Below are positions 10,870-23,660 of a stretch of 64,000 nucleotides of DNA, piece after piece. Position 1 is the stretch's first letter. Each line of letters opens with the position of its first letter. The notes beneath the pieces are model-generated. The model saw nothing but the letters and a program-made list of their open reading frames with translations. It did no database searches and was not told the DNA's origin. Both the position numbers and the translations under genes were made by a program. The stretch comes from Apium graveolens (lineage: Eukaryota; Streptophyta; Magnoliopsida; Apiales; Apiaceae), in assembly GCF_009905375.1 (NCBI RefSeq), contig NC_133653.1, positions 88,401,004-88,465,003 of the forward strand. Direction: 5' to 3'.

Positions 10870-13800
10870 ATGCCTCCTCGTAGAGCTCGCAACACCAATA
10901 CCGGGGATCATGAGGATCCACCACCCAACTTGGCTCAACTTATGCAAATACTTCACCAACAATCTGTTACCCTTACTCAACAATAACAACTCTTTCAACA
11001 ACAACTTCAACAACAATAACAACCACCTCCACCACCACCAACCCTTACAAGTTTCAAATCATTCCAAGCTATGAAACCACTGGAGTTCCGTGGAACTTAA
11101 GACCTTGTAGAAACCTATTCTTGGCTTAAAGAGATGGAAAAAGCTTTCACGCTAGCTGTTGTAAGTGAAGACAAGAAGGTCGACTATGTATCTTATTTTT
11201 TGAAAGGCGAAGTGAACTATTGGTGGGAGTCAGCCCGTGCTTTAGAAGAAGAAGAAGTAATCACTTGGGATAGATTCAAGAAGATTTTCTTAGACAAGTA
11301 TTTCCCGAGGTATATGCAGACTCAAATGGAATTGAAGTTCTTTGAATTGAAACAAGAAGGGATGACTGTGGGAGAGTACGAGAAGAAATTCACTGAATTG
11401 GCTAGGTTTGTTGGAGATTATGTAGACACGGATGAAAAGAGAGCGAAGAGATTTCAACAAGGATTGAAGCCTTGGCTACGAAGCAGAGTGGCTTCTTTTG
11501 AATTGACCATATATGCTGAAGTGGTTCAGAAGGCGATGGTAATTGAAGGAGAAAGTGATCAAAACTTGAAGGAAAAAGAGAGTAAGAAAAGAAAGTTTGG
11601 AAACAATGGTGAAGGATCGGCTCAAGGGAGCCAAAGTGGAAGGAATTTCAAGAAGTTTGGATTCCAGAACCAAGGAGGACCACGAAGCTTTAAGAAGGAT
11701 GATAATAAGAGTCATAAAAATAGGATTCAAGGGCCAAGTGGTCAAAGATCCCAACAAGCAACAAATCTGGAGTGTAAATTCTGCAACAAGAGACACATGG
11801 GTAACTGCAATAAGGCTGACATCATTTGTTTCAAGTGCAATTCGAAAGGTCATTATACGAATGAGTGCCGAAGCCCGGAGCCTCCTGTTACATGCTTCAA
11901 GTATGGAAAAACCGGTCATATGTCGAGGGATTGCAAGACCCCTGATAATAATAAGTTGATGCAATTGACGGCCGTCCCTTACAATCAAGCAATGACATCT
12001 TCTGTTCCAACTCTTCAACTGAGTTCTGAAGTTGTGGCAGGTACCCTTTCTGTCAACAATATCAATGCTAAAGTGCTATTTGATTCCGGAACTACTAGAT
12101 CTTTCATATCTGAATCTTTTGTTGGCAAGTTGAATTGTGAAATTGAACCATTAGTTGAACCCTTATCTATCATTTTGGCTAATCGAGAATGAGCATCTGT
12201 TAAAAGTATTTTCCCCGATGTAAAGTAGAGATTTCAGGCTATAGTCTCCCTGCTTCCCTTATACCTTTTTAACTAGGATAATTTGACGTTATATTAGGAA
12301 TGGATTGGTTAGCAGAACATGGTGCTCAAATAAATTGTAAGAAGAAGAAAGTGATTCTTAAGTCCCCTCAAGAAAAGAAAGTAGAGTTTAAAGGGCAGAA
12401 ACAAGTTAAAACATTTTAAAATGATTCAAGCTAAAAAGTTGTTAAGAAAAGGGTGTGAAGGGCATTTGGCTCATGTAATTGATAGATCTAAGGAGACGCC
12501 GAATATAGAAAGTATTCCGATAGTTAACGAATTTCCCGATATATTTCCGGATGAACTTCTTGGATTGCCGCCTGACCGTCAAATTGAGTTTTCAATCGAC
12601 TTAGCACCCGACGTGGAACCTGTATTGAAGGCACCTTATCATATGGCACCAACAGAAATGAAGGAATTGGCCAAGCAACTACAAGAGTTATTGGATAAAG
12701 GAGTTATAAGGCCGAGTGTATCTCCGTGGGGTGCTCCAGTTCTGTTTGTGAAAAAAAAAGATGGAAGCATGAGACTATGCATCAACTATAGAGAGTTGAA
12801 CAAATTGACAATTAAGAATAGGTACCCTTTACCTCGTATTGGTGACTTATTTGATCAACTTAAGGGAGCAACTTAATTCTCGAAGATTGACTTACGATCG
12901 AGATATCATCAGTTGAAGATTAAGCCGGAAGACATACCAAAGACTGCTTTGAGAACCAGATACGGACATTACGAGTTTCTAGTTATGGCATTCGGATTGA
13001 CAAATGCGCCAGCCGCCTTTATGGATTTGCTGAACCGAGTATTCAAGGATTATTTGGACAAGTATGTCATTGTGTTTATCGACGACATTCTAATATACTC
13101 AAAGACCGAGGAAGAACATGTTGAACATCTGAGAATAGCTTTGGAGACTTTAAGAAAGGAGAAGTTATATGCAAAGTTTTCGAAGTGTGAATTCTGGCTG
13201 TGAGAAGTTCAATTTCTAGGGCATATTGTCAGAAGTGAAGGTATTTGAGTTGATCCAGCGAAGATAGAAGCATTAATGAATTGGGAAAGGCCGAAGACTC
13301 CGACTGAAGTTAGAAGTTTCATGAGATTGGCCGGATATTATCAAAGATTTGTGAAGGATTTCTCCAAGATTGCAGTACCATTGACAAAATTGACCCGAAA
13401 GAATGAGAAGTTTGAATGGACGGAGAGTCGTGAAAAGAGTTTTCAAGAATTGAAGTAGAAGTTAGTCACCACTCCAGTATTAGCCCTGCCAAATGATCAA
13501 GGAGACTTTATAATATTCAGTGATGCGTCACACAAAGGATTGTGATGTGTTTTAATACAATACGGGAAGGTGATAACCTACGCGTCAAGACAACTTAAGC
13601 CTCACGAACAAAGGTACCCAACTCATGACTTGGAATTGGCTGCAATTGTGTTTGCTCTTAAGCTGTGGAGACATTACCTATATGGAGAGAAATGTGAGAT
13701 ATACATGGATCACAAGAGCCCGAAGTACATTTTCACTTAGAAGGAATTAAACATGAGGCAACGAAGATGGTTGGAGTTGATTAAGGACTACGATTGCACA

Positions 13801-15394
13801 ATCAATTATCATTCCGGGAAAGCGAATGTAGTAGCGGATGCTTTAAGTCGCAGGGAGACATTGAATATGTTGACTATGGCCCAAGAGTTATCAAAGGAAT
13901 TTGACAAGATGGGAATTGAGATTCGATCCCCAAGTGCGCCTACAGAAATGATTTATACGATAACTTTTCAACCAGAATTATTAGGAAAGATTAAGAAGTG
14001 CCAAGAGGAAGTGATGAATCAAAGGATGAATGAGTTGACCAGAGAAGAAATTTGCACTCAAAAAGACAACCAAGGAATTCTAAGATTCTCATCAAGAATT
14101 TGGATACCAAATGTGGAAGAATTAAAGAATGAGATTTTGAAGGATGCTTACAACTCAGAATTTTCTATTCACCCAGGAAGAAAAAAATGTACCAAGATTT
14201 GAAACAGAACTTTTGGTGGCCATATATGAAGAAGGAGATTGCACAATTGATTAATAGATGTTACACTTGTCAAAGGGTAAAAGCCGAACATCAGAAATCG
14301 AGTGGACTAATTCAACCCTTAGAGATACCTGAGTGGAAGTGGGAGCACATTGCAATGGACCTTATAGTTGGATTACCAAGGACAAAATCAAATGACAACG
14401 CTATTTGGGTAATAATTGATCGATTGACTAAGTCGGCTCATTTTCTACCGATCAACGAGAGATTCTCAATGGATAAGCTAATTCATATGTATCTAAAAGA
14501 AATTGTTACTCGCCATAAAGTTCCAGTATCTATTGTGTAGGATAGAGACCCTCGTTTCAACTCCATATTTTGGAAGCAATTCTAAGAACATTTGAGAACT
14601 CAACTCAAGATGAGCACTGCCTATCACCCACAGAAGGATGGACAAAGTGAGTGCACGATTCAGACCATAGAAGATATGCTGAGATCTTGTGCTTTGGACT
14701 TCAAAGGAAATTGGGATGAACATTTGCCTTTGGTAGAATTTTCGTATAACAATAGCTTTCATGCCAGTATTGGAATGCCCCCGTACGAAGCTCTTTATGG
14801 AAGGAAGTGTAGATCACCTATATATTGGGATGAAGTTAGAGAGCGAAAGGTAATTGGCCCCGAACCAATTCAACAAACGAAAGAAGCGGTAGATTTGATT
14901 TGAAATCGATTGATCGCGGCTCAGGATAGACAACGAAAGTATGTTGATCCACACAGAAAGGACGTAGAATACGAAATAGGAGAAATCGTTCTGTTGAAAG
15001 TGTCACCCTGGAAAGGGATAACTAGATTTGGCAAGAAAGGAAAGTTGAGTCCAAGATTTTTCGGACCTTTTGAGATTTTGGGTTAAAGTTGGAAAAGTGG
15101 CGTACGAGTTGTCCTTACCGCTTCAAATGCAGCACATTCACAACATTTTTCACGTATCATTGCTTAAGAAGTTCAACCCCGACACCAAATGTATTATAGA
15201 GAATGAACCTGTAGAGATTGAGCCAGATTTGTCTTATGTCGAGCAACCGGTTAGCATTCTAGATAGAAAGGATAAAGTATTAAGGAATATAATAGTTCTT
15301 TTAGTTAAAGTTTTGTGGAGAAATCCCAAAGTTGAAGAGTCAACATGGGAATTAGAAAGTGATATGTTAGATAAGTATCCTTGTCTGTATACTT
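10870..15394 (+). pseudogene. Gag-pol polyprotein relic of gypsy element 1
   Basis: Starts at ATG 10870 (MPPRRAR). Gag: poly-Gln/Pro segment with TAA codons at 10984, 11017 and 11098 (each explained by CAA to TAA), retrotransposon gag domain about 11134-11560, basic region, then CCHC knuckles near 11771-11935, the last with Tyr in place of its second Cys. Protease keeps D-S-G (LFDSGTTRSF, about 12079). Stop and frameshifts lie between 12190 and 12420. RT has FIDD at about 13078 but Arg for Gly in the [12 protein letters not shown] motif. RNase H, integrase (zinc motif, D, D, E) and a C-terminal chromodomain (about 15240-15394) follow. Further stops: 12874, 13201, 13247, 13456, 13544, 13738, 14538, 14583, 14901; frameshifts near 14184 and 15080. 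Chromodomains of this group are thought to guide integration to heterochromatin. Confidence 0.92.
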
Positions 15395-15417
15395 AGATTA
15401 TGGGGAAAAAATCCTTT

Positions 15418-15425
15418 AAGGGGGG
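15418..15425 (+). other. Polypurine tract of gypsy element 1
   Basis: AAGGGGGG a few bases before the 3' LTR start TGTAACGCC. Confidence 0.75.
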
Positions 15426-15430
15426 CAGGT

Positions 15431-18400
15431 TGTAACGCCTGTAAATATTTGTTATGAATGTAATATAATATTCCGTTTCGTGTACTATGTATTTTTTGTG
15501 TATTAGATGTCAGAAATTATGTGAATTCAATGTGTTCGTATATATTCTTTGTTGTGTGGTATTGCGAATATTGTTAGATTATTTATAATCGTATAATTAA
15601 TTGTACGCAAGAAAATTTCGTTACGCGATTAAATAATATTTGAGTTTATCGCGAATAGATAATAATTGTAATAGTTGCGATTAGATGATATATTACAATT
15701 CGTATAATAGCGGCTTAGAATCAAATTACTTGCATTTTTTTATGTGACTTAGAATTGTTAATTATATTTATTGTGGCTTTTTTATTAGAGTATTGATCTT
15801 AAAAAAATCTTTTGAAATATATTCTTGTTCGAATTTTTCTGAAAACAATTTTATAAAACTTCTAAAATCTCATAGTATTTATGGTATTAATTTTTTGATT
15901 TATGGAGTTGTATTTTATTTACTAAAATCCATTCTTTTTAATGATACTTTTATTAATTATTGGATTACTAGTATACCCTTGCATGCATTTTAGCTTATAA
16001 TGGGGTCCAAGGCTAAGACCATTAATTCCAACCCCACTAACTTGCTAGTTTACTTCTTTAACCTTGCATGCAATTTTGTCACAACTAGCAAGAGGGATAC
16101 ATGTGTAAATTCTCCATTCCACTACCACTTTTAGTAACAAAACCAAAAGAATGCTCTCATTATTCACCTCACATCCACTCAAACACCTCACCCTCTCCTC
16201 TCCTCTCTCCCTCTCGGCCGAAGCACACCACCACCCCCATTCTTGGCATTTTTCTTCACTTCTCTTCATTTTCTTTCACTTCTCAAGCTAGTCAAGCCAA
16301 GACCCTCATCATCTAGTAGAGTATCTTCATTTTAAGGTGAGCTTTGTATGTGCATGTTGAAAAAGCCGAAGTTGAGGCCTTAGTTCTTGTGAACTCAAGG
16401 TTTCAACCATGGTGGCTTATAGAAATAAACAATATGTGATCTTGGAGAGGTGTCACACTTCCATGTTTCCAAGTCATACTCATTGTTTATAACATTTGGC
16501 AATGACTCTATGAAGAGCCGAATGTGTGATATGTTGTCCTTGAAAATTTTATGATTTTCGGCCATGTTTCATAATTTTCGGAAGTTTTGCTTTTAAGAAT
16601 GAGGTTTTGTAGATTTCCAGCCCTTGCATGCTACGTTTTTTGATGATTTATCATGTTATAATCCTTGTGTAGAAGATTTAACCATTGCATGTTGGTTTGT
16701 GAGAAAATCTGAAACAAAATGTCATGTGTGATGCCATTATGCTTTAATACTTGATTTTTGTGAGTTTCATGCCATGATTACTTTGATAAAATGCTAGTTT
16801 AGATTATATATGATGATATGAGCTTATTTTCAGTAGGCGTCATAAAGTTACCATGCATGCTTACTTCGAAATTTTGCTTTTGAAATGTTAAGTGATGGTG
16901 TGTCTTGTGATGTGTTACTTTGCTTGTCTTTCTAATTGATCTTCGTGCTTAATAAATTGCAAATGGACCTTATATGTTGTTAGTCAGTAGGTGTTAGTGT
17001 ATTTTAAGACTTGTCTTGGTTGGTTGTTGATTGATTTTGGTGTAATGAAGGGAGTTAAGGTGGAAGGAGACGCGTTGGTCATAGTAGGGCAAAATTTTGT
17101 CCTAGACGTTTAGGTCATTTTAGGTGAGTTTTAGCAAGGCCTTGGTAGGCCTGAGCTCAAGGGAGTTGGGACTTGGTTCATGCATGCGTCCAGTAGCTTT
17201 AGAATCAATAAAAACTTGCATTTGGTTAGGTGCACACACACGAACCCGAGAGTAGCTCAGAAGAGGGCAAAGTTGGGTAAACTTGACTTTTGGTCATTAA
17301 TATCTATGTCAGAGGTTAGGCCTTCATGAGGCCTTGGTATAAATAGATATAATGAATTCTTAGGAAGCTTAACAAGTCATTAAAACCAGTAATTGAACTA
17401 GATAAATAAGTTTTAACTTGGTAAAAACAGGGCAGTGTAGTACTCAGGGAAGGCAAAACTGTGCCAACTTGGCATGGAGGCCTAGGGAGGCCTAAGTGAG
17501 GCCTTGATGTCAAACTAATTGCAAAAGTTGTCTTAAAGTCATAAGATGTCATATGAGTCAGAGTATAGCAAAGGCACAAGGTAGAAATTCATATTTCTGC
17601 CAAGGCACTCAAAGGGGTGCCAAAGTGTGCAACCAGGGGAGTCTAGTCGGTGCATTGGTTATTAAGAGTCCTTATAAGTGAGGCCTCTAAGTCATATCAC
17701 CTCAGTGAGATAGTTTAGAGTCTTTTCAAGCTTTGTGAATTGGTTAGGAGTGAAGGACTTAGGTGGAGATACCTTATTTCCACCAAAACACCCAAGAGTC
17801 ACCATTAGAGTCACATTTAGAAACTTAATAAGGTGCATTGCATTGTATGTGTGTCCTGTGTGAGGCCTTGACCTCATAATGAGTTTGGGAGTTAGTTTTA
17901 AGTTATTTAAGTTAGTGAGAGTCAGATTGGGCAAAGGCCCCAAGTAGAAGAGCATTCTTTTACCAAGGCACACAATTGGTGCCAAGGTGTACATTCGGGT
18001 AGGTTAAGTAATGTGCATTGCATTTGTGAGTCATTTGAAGTGAGGCACAAGTGTGCCTTACTAAATTTAGGTTGTGTCGAGGTCTGTAAAGGAGGCTTAG
18101 GAGTAATGGTCATGATAATTGTATGTTATATGGTTAATTTCTTAAGTGACTAAGGTAGTAAATAGAATCTACGTGTACTGTTAATTAAATGATAAATTGC
18201 CATGCCATTTCTTTTTATGTGTTATATGTGATGCATATATTACTTGTAATTAGTTGAGTTTAAGTGTATATTTATATATATGTGTATATATATCTATATA
18301 TATATAGTATACGCGAAAGGGTAGTTAGCAAGTGTCGTGACAAGGATACTATTTATTATAGGTTCAAGTAGGAGGCCAGGAAAGGAGCCCATAGACAATT

Positions 18401-19499
18401 CCATTCAAGTGGTCAGTAAGCTAGTCTAGGCAAGTGAACTCTCAACTTACCTCTATAATTCTGTTTCTTATGATTAAATACCATGTGAATGCATGACTAC
18501 GGTTTTAATAAGATTAAATAGTCCCTGACATCACCCGATGATTAGACCTTGGATTTAGTTAATCGCTTTCATACTTGAATTGATCCCTTTTCATCACCTA
18601 TTACCTCATACCCACATGAATACCCTACAATAGTCCCTTAATATATCAAGTGAATCCTAAAGCCCTCATAAATTTGAATTATTTATTTTGAGAACCCTGA
18701 TCTTAATAACAGTCCCTCATTTAGACAACTTGTCACTCGAACCTTGACAATACATACACTTGGTATCTTGTCCTTGATCAAGAACCCTTTGAATTGAAAT
18801 AAATTGATTAAAAGGAATTGGATGGTATTCTCTAATAAGACTGAAATGCCAACCACTGTTATAATTTTAAAACCTCAGTTGCAGGGAGCCTGGTGGTTTT
18901 ATATGGCCAATGTGTGCCGAGGATCCTCAATAGTTGTGAATCACTTGTTATGTGGTTCGGAGCTTTGATGTGGGTTGATCACCCCTCATTGCTCATAGCG
19001 TCATGTAAATTTCCAATTCCATTCACTTATTAAAGACCTGAACTTTTTTTTTAGATCTCATAATGTTGATTTACCTTCTGTTATTGTTTTATCGAGCTTA
19101 TGATTGTTATACACTGTTATTCACTTCCTGAGCGTTTTCTCATTAATATTGTTATTGATGCTATCCCTTCAGTGAAGCACGAAGATGGTTCGTTTCAAGC
19201 AAACCGCGCGTAAGACAAGTGGGAACTCGGGGTATGCCTACCGTCAGATTTTGGAGCAGGTAGGGAACTAGTAGTTCCCTAATGTTTATAAACTTTGTGT
19301 TTAAAACTTGGTAGTAATTTGACATAAGATATTTTGGTCTGTAATATTAAAAGATGTTAGATGTTGTTCAAACTCATTCCTATGAATCCGGGGATTGTGG
19401 TTAAGGCTTGTAGCTTTAATATTCTAGCTATTTGTAGTACTTTATTGTTTAATCAATATTATGCATATTTCTGCTAGTTAGAAATATGGGTCCATCACA
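15431..19499 (+). repeat. 3' LTR of gypsy element 1 (4.07 kb)
   Basis: Begins TGTAACGCCTG after the polypurine tract and ends CCATCACA. A possible TATA box (TATAAATA) is at 17338-17345, and an AT dinucleotide run at about 18269-18310. The CT-rich stretch 16180-16270 and other parts hold only short ORFs that I do not accept as genes. It contains the empty site of the copia insertion at 19267. Confidence 0.9.
18269..18310. repeat. TA-rich microsatellite
   Basis: Runs of TATATA interrupted by G and C (TATATATGTGTATATATATC and similar) inside the 3' LTR of element 1. Confidence 0.7.
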
Positions 19500-19557
19500 T
19501 AAACTGTTACAAAACTCCCCCAAGAACAATATTCTTAAGACATGCTAGGCTATATGA
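19500..19557. other. Short unique-looking gap between nests
   Basis: Fifty-eight bases between the end of gypsy element 1 and the left ATACT duplication. I see no match elsewhere in the window. Confidence 0.5.
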
Positions 19558-19562
19558 ATACT
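19558..19562. repeat. Target-site duplication ATACT, left copy (outer nest)
   Basis: ATACT directly before TGTGACGACC (inverted LTR-H end) and again at 60011-60015 directly after the inverted LTR-H start ...GTTACA. Both LTR boundaries are proper TG/CA ends. Confidence 0.85.
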
Positions 19563-20432
19563 TGTGACGACCTCAATCTCGGGGTTACGAAATGAGGACT
19601 CACACACCATTAAACTAATAATATCAATAGATATATTAAACTCCGATTAACTACTAATAGGATCTACACAGGATTAAGTTTGAGAAAAGATTACAACTAC
19701 CAACCAAAATAAATATATTACAACCCAAAATATTAATGAATTCAATTTCATTCAATTCCTAAATGGAACCGATAGATAATCCATTGTATCTGAACCAACT
19801 GAAAGAATCCTTCTATCTACTATGCATGCTCACACTCACTGCTACCTGCTCTGGCATCTGGAAACCTATGACACGGCAGGGACTGCCAGGAATGCTCATG
19901 CGAGCTGAACGCCTAAATTTGGCCATCTTCTTTCTTAACTGCCATGGTTAGAGCAAAGCAAATATAAATGAGTACAAAAGCTCAGCAAGTAACTACATAA
20001 TGTTCTATAAAGCAATAATAATAACAATAGCAAAAATGTGAGGCATTCTACTTTTAAATCTCTAGGTGGCAGATTTCTATCTTTGGCTATACAAAGGTTA
20101 TGAAGAAAGGTTTGGGCTTTCAAGAATCAAGGATCAAGATAGGGTGAAAGTCGACATTCATCGCAATTTAATAGCAAAAATTATATCAGAAAAGCATAAT
20201 AATATCATGGAACAAGATATATGGCATCATGACATCATTATTCAAATCAAAACTTTTTAACCAAATCATTGCTCAAAATCATTTTATGACGCTACAGATT
20301 ACAGTCGGTGATCATCCGCGAAGTAATTCCGAACCTCACTGGGTTCTAAACAATATTGGTGGGATCCCGAGGCAGCTTTTAAGCCTCAAATAATAAGTGT
20401 GGAAAAGATATGCGTCTTAGTCCAGATCCACT

Positions 20433-20525
20433 ATTCTCAAAAAAACATTTTGCCTCTTTGGCAATTCTCAAGAAAACATTTTGCCCCTTTGGCAATTCTC
20501 AAGAAAACATTTTGCCCCTTTGGCA
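20433..20525. repeat. 31-bp tandem repeat, three copies
   Basis: Units start at 20433, 20464 and 20495 (ATTCTCAAGAAAACATTTTG then CCCCTTTGGCA). The sister LTR near 56790-56850 has only two copies. Confidence 0.85.
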
Positions 20526-20959
20526 ATTCAACTTTTAAAAACTTTGCATTTTTATAAGAATTAGATGCTAGAAAGAATAACATTTCAAAAGTTCTCAAGG
20601 AATGAAAGAATCATATCAATCTTTAAGGGATTCCAAACAATAAGACTACAATCAACAATCAGAGGATTAGGATTACGAGATTCTTATCAAAAGAAGAACT
20701 ATCCTCATACTAGAGGGGTCTCAAGGATGAATATCAATGATTCAACAACTAAGGAAGAAGTATTGAAAAAGTGTTATAACGATAATCAACAAAGGTAGGG
20801 GTATCTGATATCAAGTATAGTACATGGCGTAAATCCAGTTACAAAGTTTGGATATGGAAATAAAGGATAGTTATCAAATAAATATAGTTCAAGGAATTCA
20901 AATTATAAGCAATGGTCAATATAGGGAATTATTGAAGCAATACTAGAAATCAAGTTCGA

Positions 20960-21030
20960 GGTATTCAAGAGAATTAATCATCAAGGCAAAGGTATTCAAG
21001 AGAATTAATCAACAAGGCAAAGGTACTCAA
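20960..21030. repeat. 31-bp tandem repeat, a little over two copies
   Basis: GGTATTCAAGAGAATTAATC-type units start at 20960, 20991 and 21022 (partial). The same array occurs in the right LTR-H near 57280-57350. Confidence 0.75.
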
Positions 21031-22117
21031 GTTAATGAAGAATTCATGTTACTCAAGACATTTCACAAAGGAATTCATAAAGGTTCTCTTAGGGTTTACG
21101 AGATCATAGGGTGACAAAGGAAATAGGCAATGTAATCGGGTATGAATCAATCAAGTGGTTGTAAACGGTCGAACAGGATTCAATAACAAGTTATCACAAG
21201 AATCAATATTAGGGTTTCTCAGAAATCAATAACAGGTTTATCACAAGTATAAAAAAAGAATCACTACTTTATCATGACATTAGAAATATCAATTCATAAG
21301 ACAAGGCAGAGTTATTTGCCTTAAATCGCTTTCCTACTTTAATGAAATTGAAACTGAACTGCTGAAGTTGAACTACTGCCACCTAAGTTTCTTTTCCCTT
21401 TTCTAGCCTGCATGCCTCCATTATTTGAATCTACAATCCTGAATTCCTCCACTATCTGAATATACAATCCAAAACATAATCCCTAATTAGATACTTATTC
21501 GCACTCGACATTCCCTGAACGTCTAACGATTATCCCAACTCGCATTAAAGCTTAACTTATATACACGAGTATAATCACAGAATATTCACATAGCACTTAG
21601 TAGTATATACTTATATACTTAACTCGTATATTCAAGCATAATCATAGAGTACTCATATAACACATAGCGAGTATATACTTGTATACTTAAATCTATATCT
21701 TAACAAAACAATCATGATCTAAATAACTCAACAACCAAACAACTATTCCTTCATTTTTAACTATAAAATTTGAACCAAAACAAATGGTACCAAGCCAAGA
21801 AATCAACATGCAACCACTTAACTAGACATGCAACTAACCAAACATCTTTTAAACACCAAATCAATCTTACACAGACCATATAATTAGACTTTAAAATCAA
21901 ATTGACCAAACAACTTGAATCAACCCTTTTTAATACCATATGTCATTCGGCTTTTTCAATAAAACACAAACAATTTATCAAATATCGACATGCAAGGTTC
22001 CATTTATAATTTAAACCTATTTTAATACATTCCAAACAAGAACACTTCTTTAAATCATTTCTTTTAAATCAAAAATGAACCAAAACATTATTTTTGAACA
22101 AAATCTTAACATGCATA

Positions 22118-23579
22118 AATCCGTAAACCGGATTTGGGTAAAACGAAGGGTAGATAGAAGCTTATATCGAATAGAATCATACGAAATGAGCATTGATAGA
22201 TACTTGTGATATGTGAGCAGAAGAGGCCAGGAGTAGGAAAGGGAAGCAGATAGTCGGAGAATAGGAGATTGTGATTGAAAGCCAGTGAAGTGTTAGCAAA
22301 TTAAGATGAGGCAAGTGTTCTAAAACTTCTCACAATATGATGCATATAATTGATAGTTTTGTTTATATTGCAAGTGCTTTGAAGCACTGAACCCTAAACC
22401 TTAATTCCAGTTATTGATCTTTGAGCCGTAAACCTTATTCTTTCTGAACCATTGATTATTGAATACCCAAATACAAACCGCAAACCTACGATACTACTCC
22501 ACAAATACATACAAACTAAATATCCACTCAGCCAAGATTTCTTACATACTCAAACCATTGTACCTTATACGTTGAAAGACCAAATCCTCGTAACTCTGAA
22601 ACTAAGATTATTTTGTTATCCGATTCTTGCACCGGCTGATAGCCATTCCTTGTAATTGCCATATTGTTTCCTTGTGAGGATTGAAACCCTCTCATGCTTG
22701 GAAATCCAATGTTATTTATGATTATGTTTATTTCTTTACATTGTTTATTCTGTTATTGTGATAGAATTGGATTTTTTTTATAAAATTGTGGACCAGATTC
22801 ATGGTCAGACCAGATTCGTGGTCAACTTAGGCCAATGTGTTCCTTGGATCCAGTAATTAGAGCAGAGCTGTATGCCTTGCTCGGGGTTAGTTCGTGACTG
22901 ATCAGCAGCCTAACCTTGGTTTTTAAAATGAAAATATAATATCCAATTCTAAATCATTATTCATTGTTCACTTGATACCTTAAATCATTTCACTTGATTA
23001 TTATTTAATCTCAGTATTGTCAATGTGACTTGCTGAGCTAGTTAGCTCATTTGTGCGATTTTCTTTATATTCTTTTCCAGTTAAGAAGGAACCTGTTGGT
23101 AGCGAGGATCCTCAATCCAGTGCGAGAGCTAGAATTCCAGGTTGATCCGGATAAGCTAGCTAAAGGTTTTTGTGATAGTTTCAGCTTGTGAAGTTTGTAA
23201 GAATGTTTATTTTTCAGTAGTAAGTTTGAATAGTTGGGATTTGGAAGTTTATAATATAAGTGTATGTGTGTGGCTTGTGTGCATACTTTAACCTGTTGCG
23301 ATCAGTGGTAGTTGGTAAGTAGGGTCACTGCATATTATTATTATTATTTTCTTTATTATTGTTATAAGCAGGTATATATAAAAAGGGTGTGTGTGTGTGG
23401 ACCCCAAACCTCTGACCCGGGTTTGGAGGGCGCCATACTTGGTAGTTGTAATCTTGTCTCAAACTTAATCCTGTATAGATCCTGTTAGTAGTTAATCGGA
23501 GTTTAATATATCTGTTGATATTATTAGTTTAATGTTGTGTGAGTCCTCATTTCCTAACCCCGAGATTGAGGTCGACACA
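22118..23579 (+). repeat. 5' LTR of gypsy element 2, left-truncated
   Basis: From about 22123 to about 23434 it is the inverse of 33020-34347. The final about 141 bases (23439-23579), after GGCGCCA, match the end of LTR-H and are missing from both LTRs of element 4. Ends TCGACACA before the PBS. The small ORF 22452-22655 recurs in the other LTRs and is not treated as a gene. Confidence 0.85.
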
Positions 23580-23583
23580 GGTT

Positions 23584-23595
23584 TGGTATCAGAGC
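23584..23595 (+). other. Primer-binding site, tRNA-Met (element 2)
   Basis: TGGTATCAGAGC, four bases after the LTR end. Confidence 0.92.
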
Positions 23596-23660
23596 TACAG
23601 GTTATAAGTCACTGACACAAGCCTAGATCAACGGGAATGGGTAGAGGGTTAGGATTAGAA

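Larger units (their letters stand above)
1..19499 (+). mobile_element. Ty3/gypsy element 1 (Tekay/Del-like chromovirus), 5' end outside window, copia nested in 5' LTR
   Basis: Order on the plus strand: 5' LTR pieces (1-1001 and 9634-9866), tRNA-Met PBS (9870), pre-gag ORF relic, gag-pol with C-terminal chromodomain, polypurine tract and 3' LTR (15431-19499). The bases at position 1 align with about 17489 of the 3' LTR, so roughly 2 kb of the 5' LTR lies left of the window. Both LTR copies end in a similar GTCACA or ATCACA. Long LTRs, a gag starting MPPRR, and a chromodomain after integrase are typical of Tekay/Del; the clade is a family-level inference. The element is dead: many stops and frameshifts in gag-pol. 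Confidence 0.9.
19563..22122 (-). repeat. LTR of family H, partial (3' LTR of outer element)
   Basis: Reverse complement orientation. Bases from about 19683 to 22122 match 56064-58445; the first 120 bases are the LTR end (U5), also found at 23439-23579. The last about 1.5 kb toward the LTR start is missing: at 22118-22122 (AATCC) the sequence switches to LTR-G in the opposite orientation. The ORFs at 19763, 20066, 20565 and 21757 are LTR sequence. Confidence 0.85.

Noticed and set aside
11476..12018. 180-codon ORF antisense to gag of element 1
   Set aside because: Shadow of the forward gag frame, hydrophobic bias typical of antisense reading of Lys/Glu-rich sequence.
20433..21030. Short regular repeats that could suggest a CRISPR array
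   Set aside because: Units are directly adjacent without variable spacers, and lie in a plant LTR.
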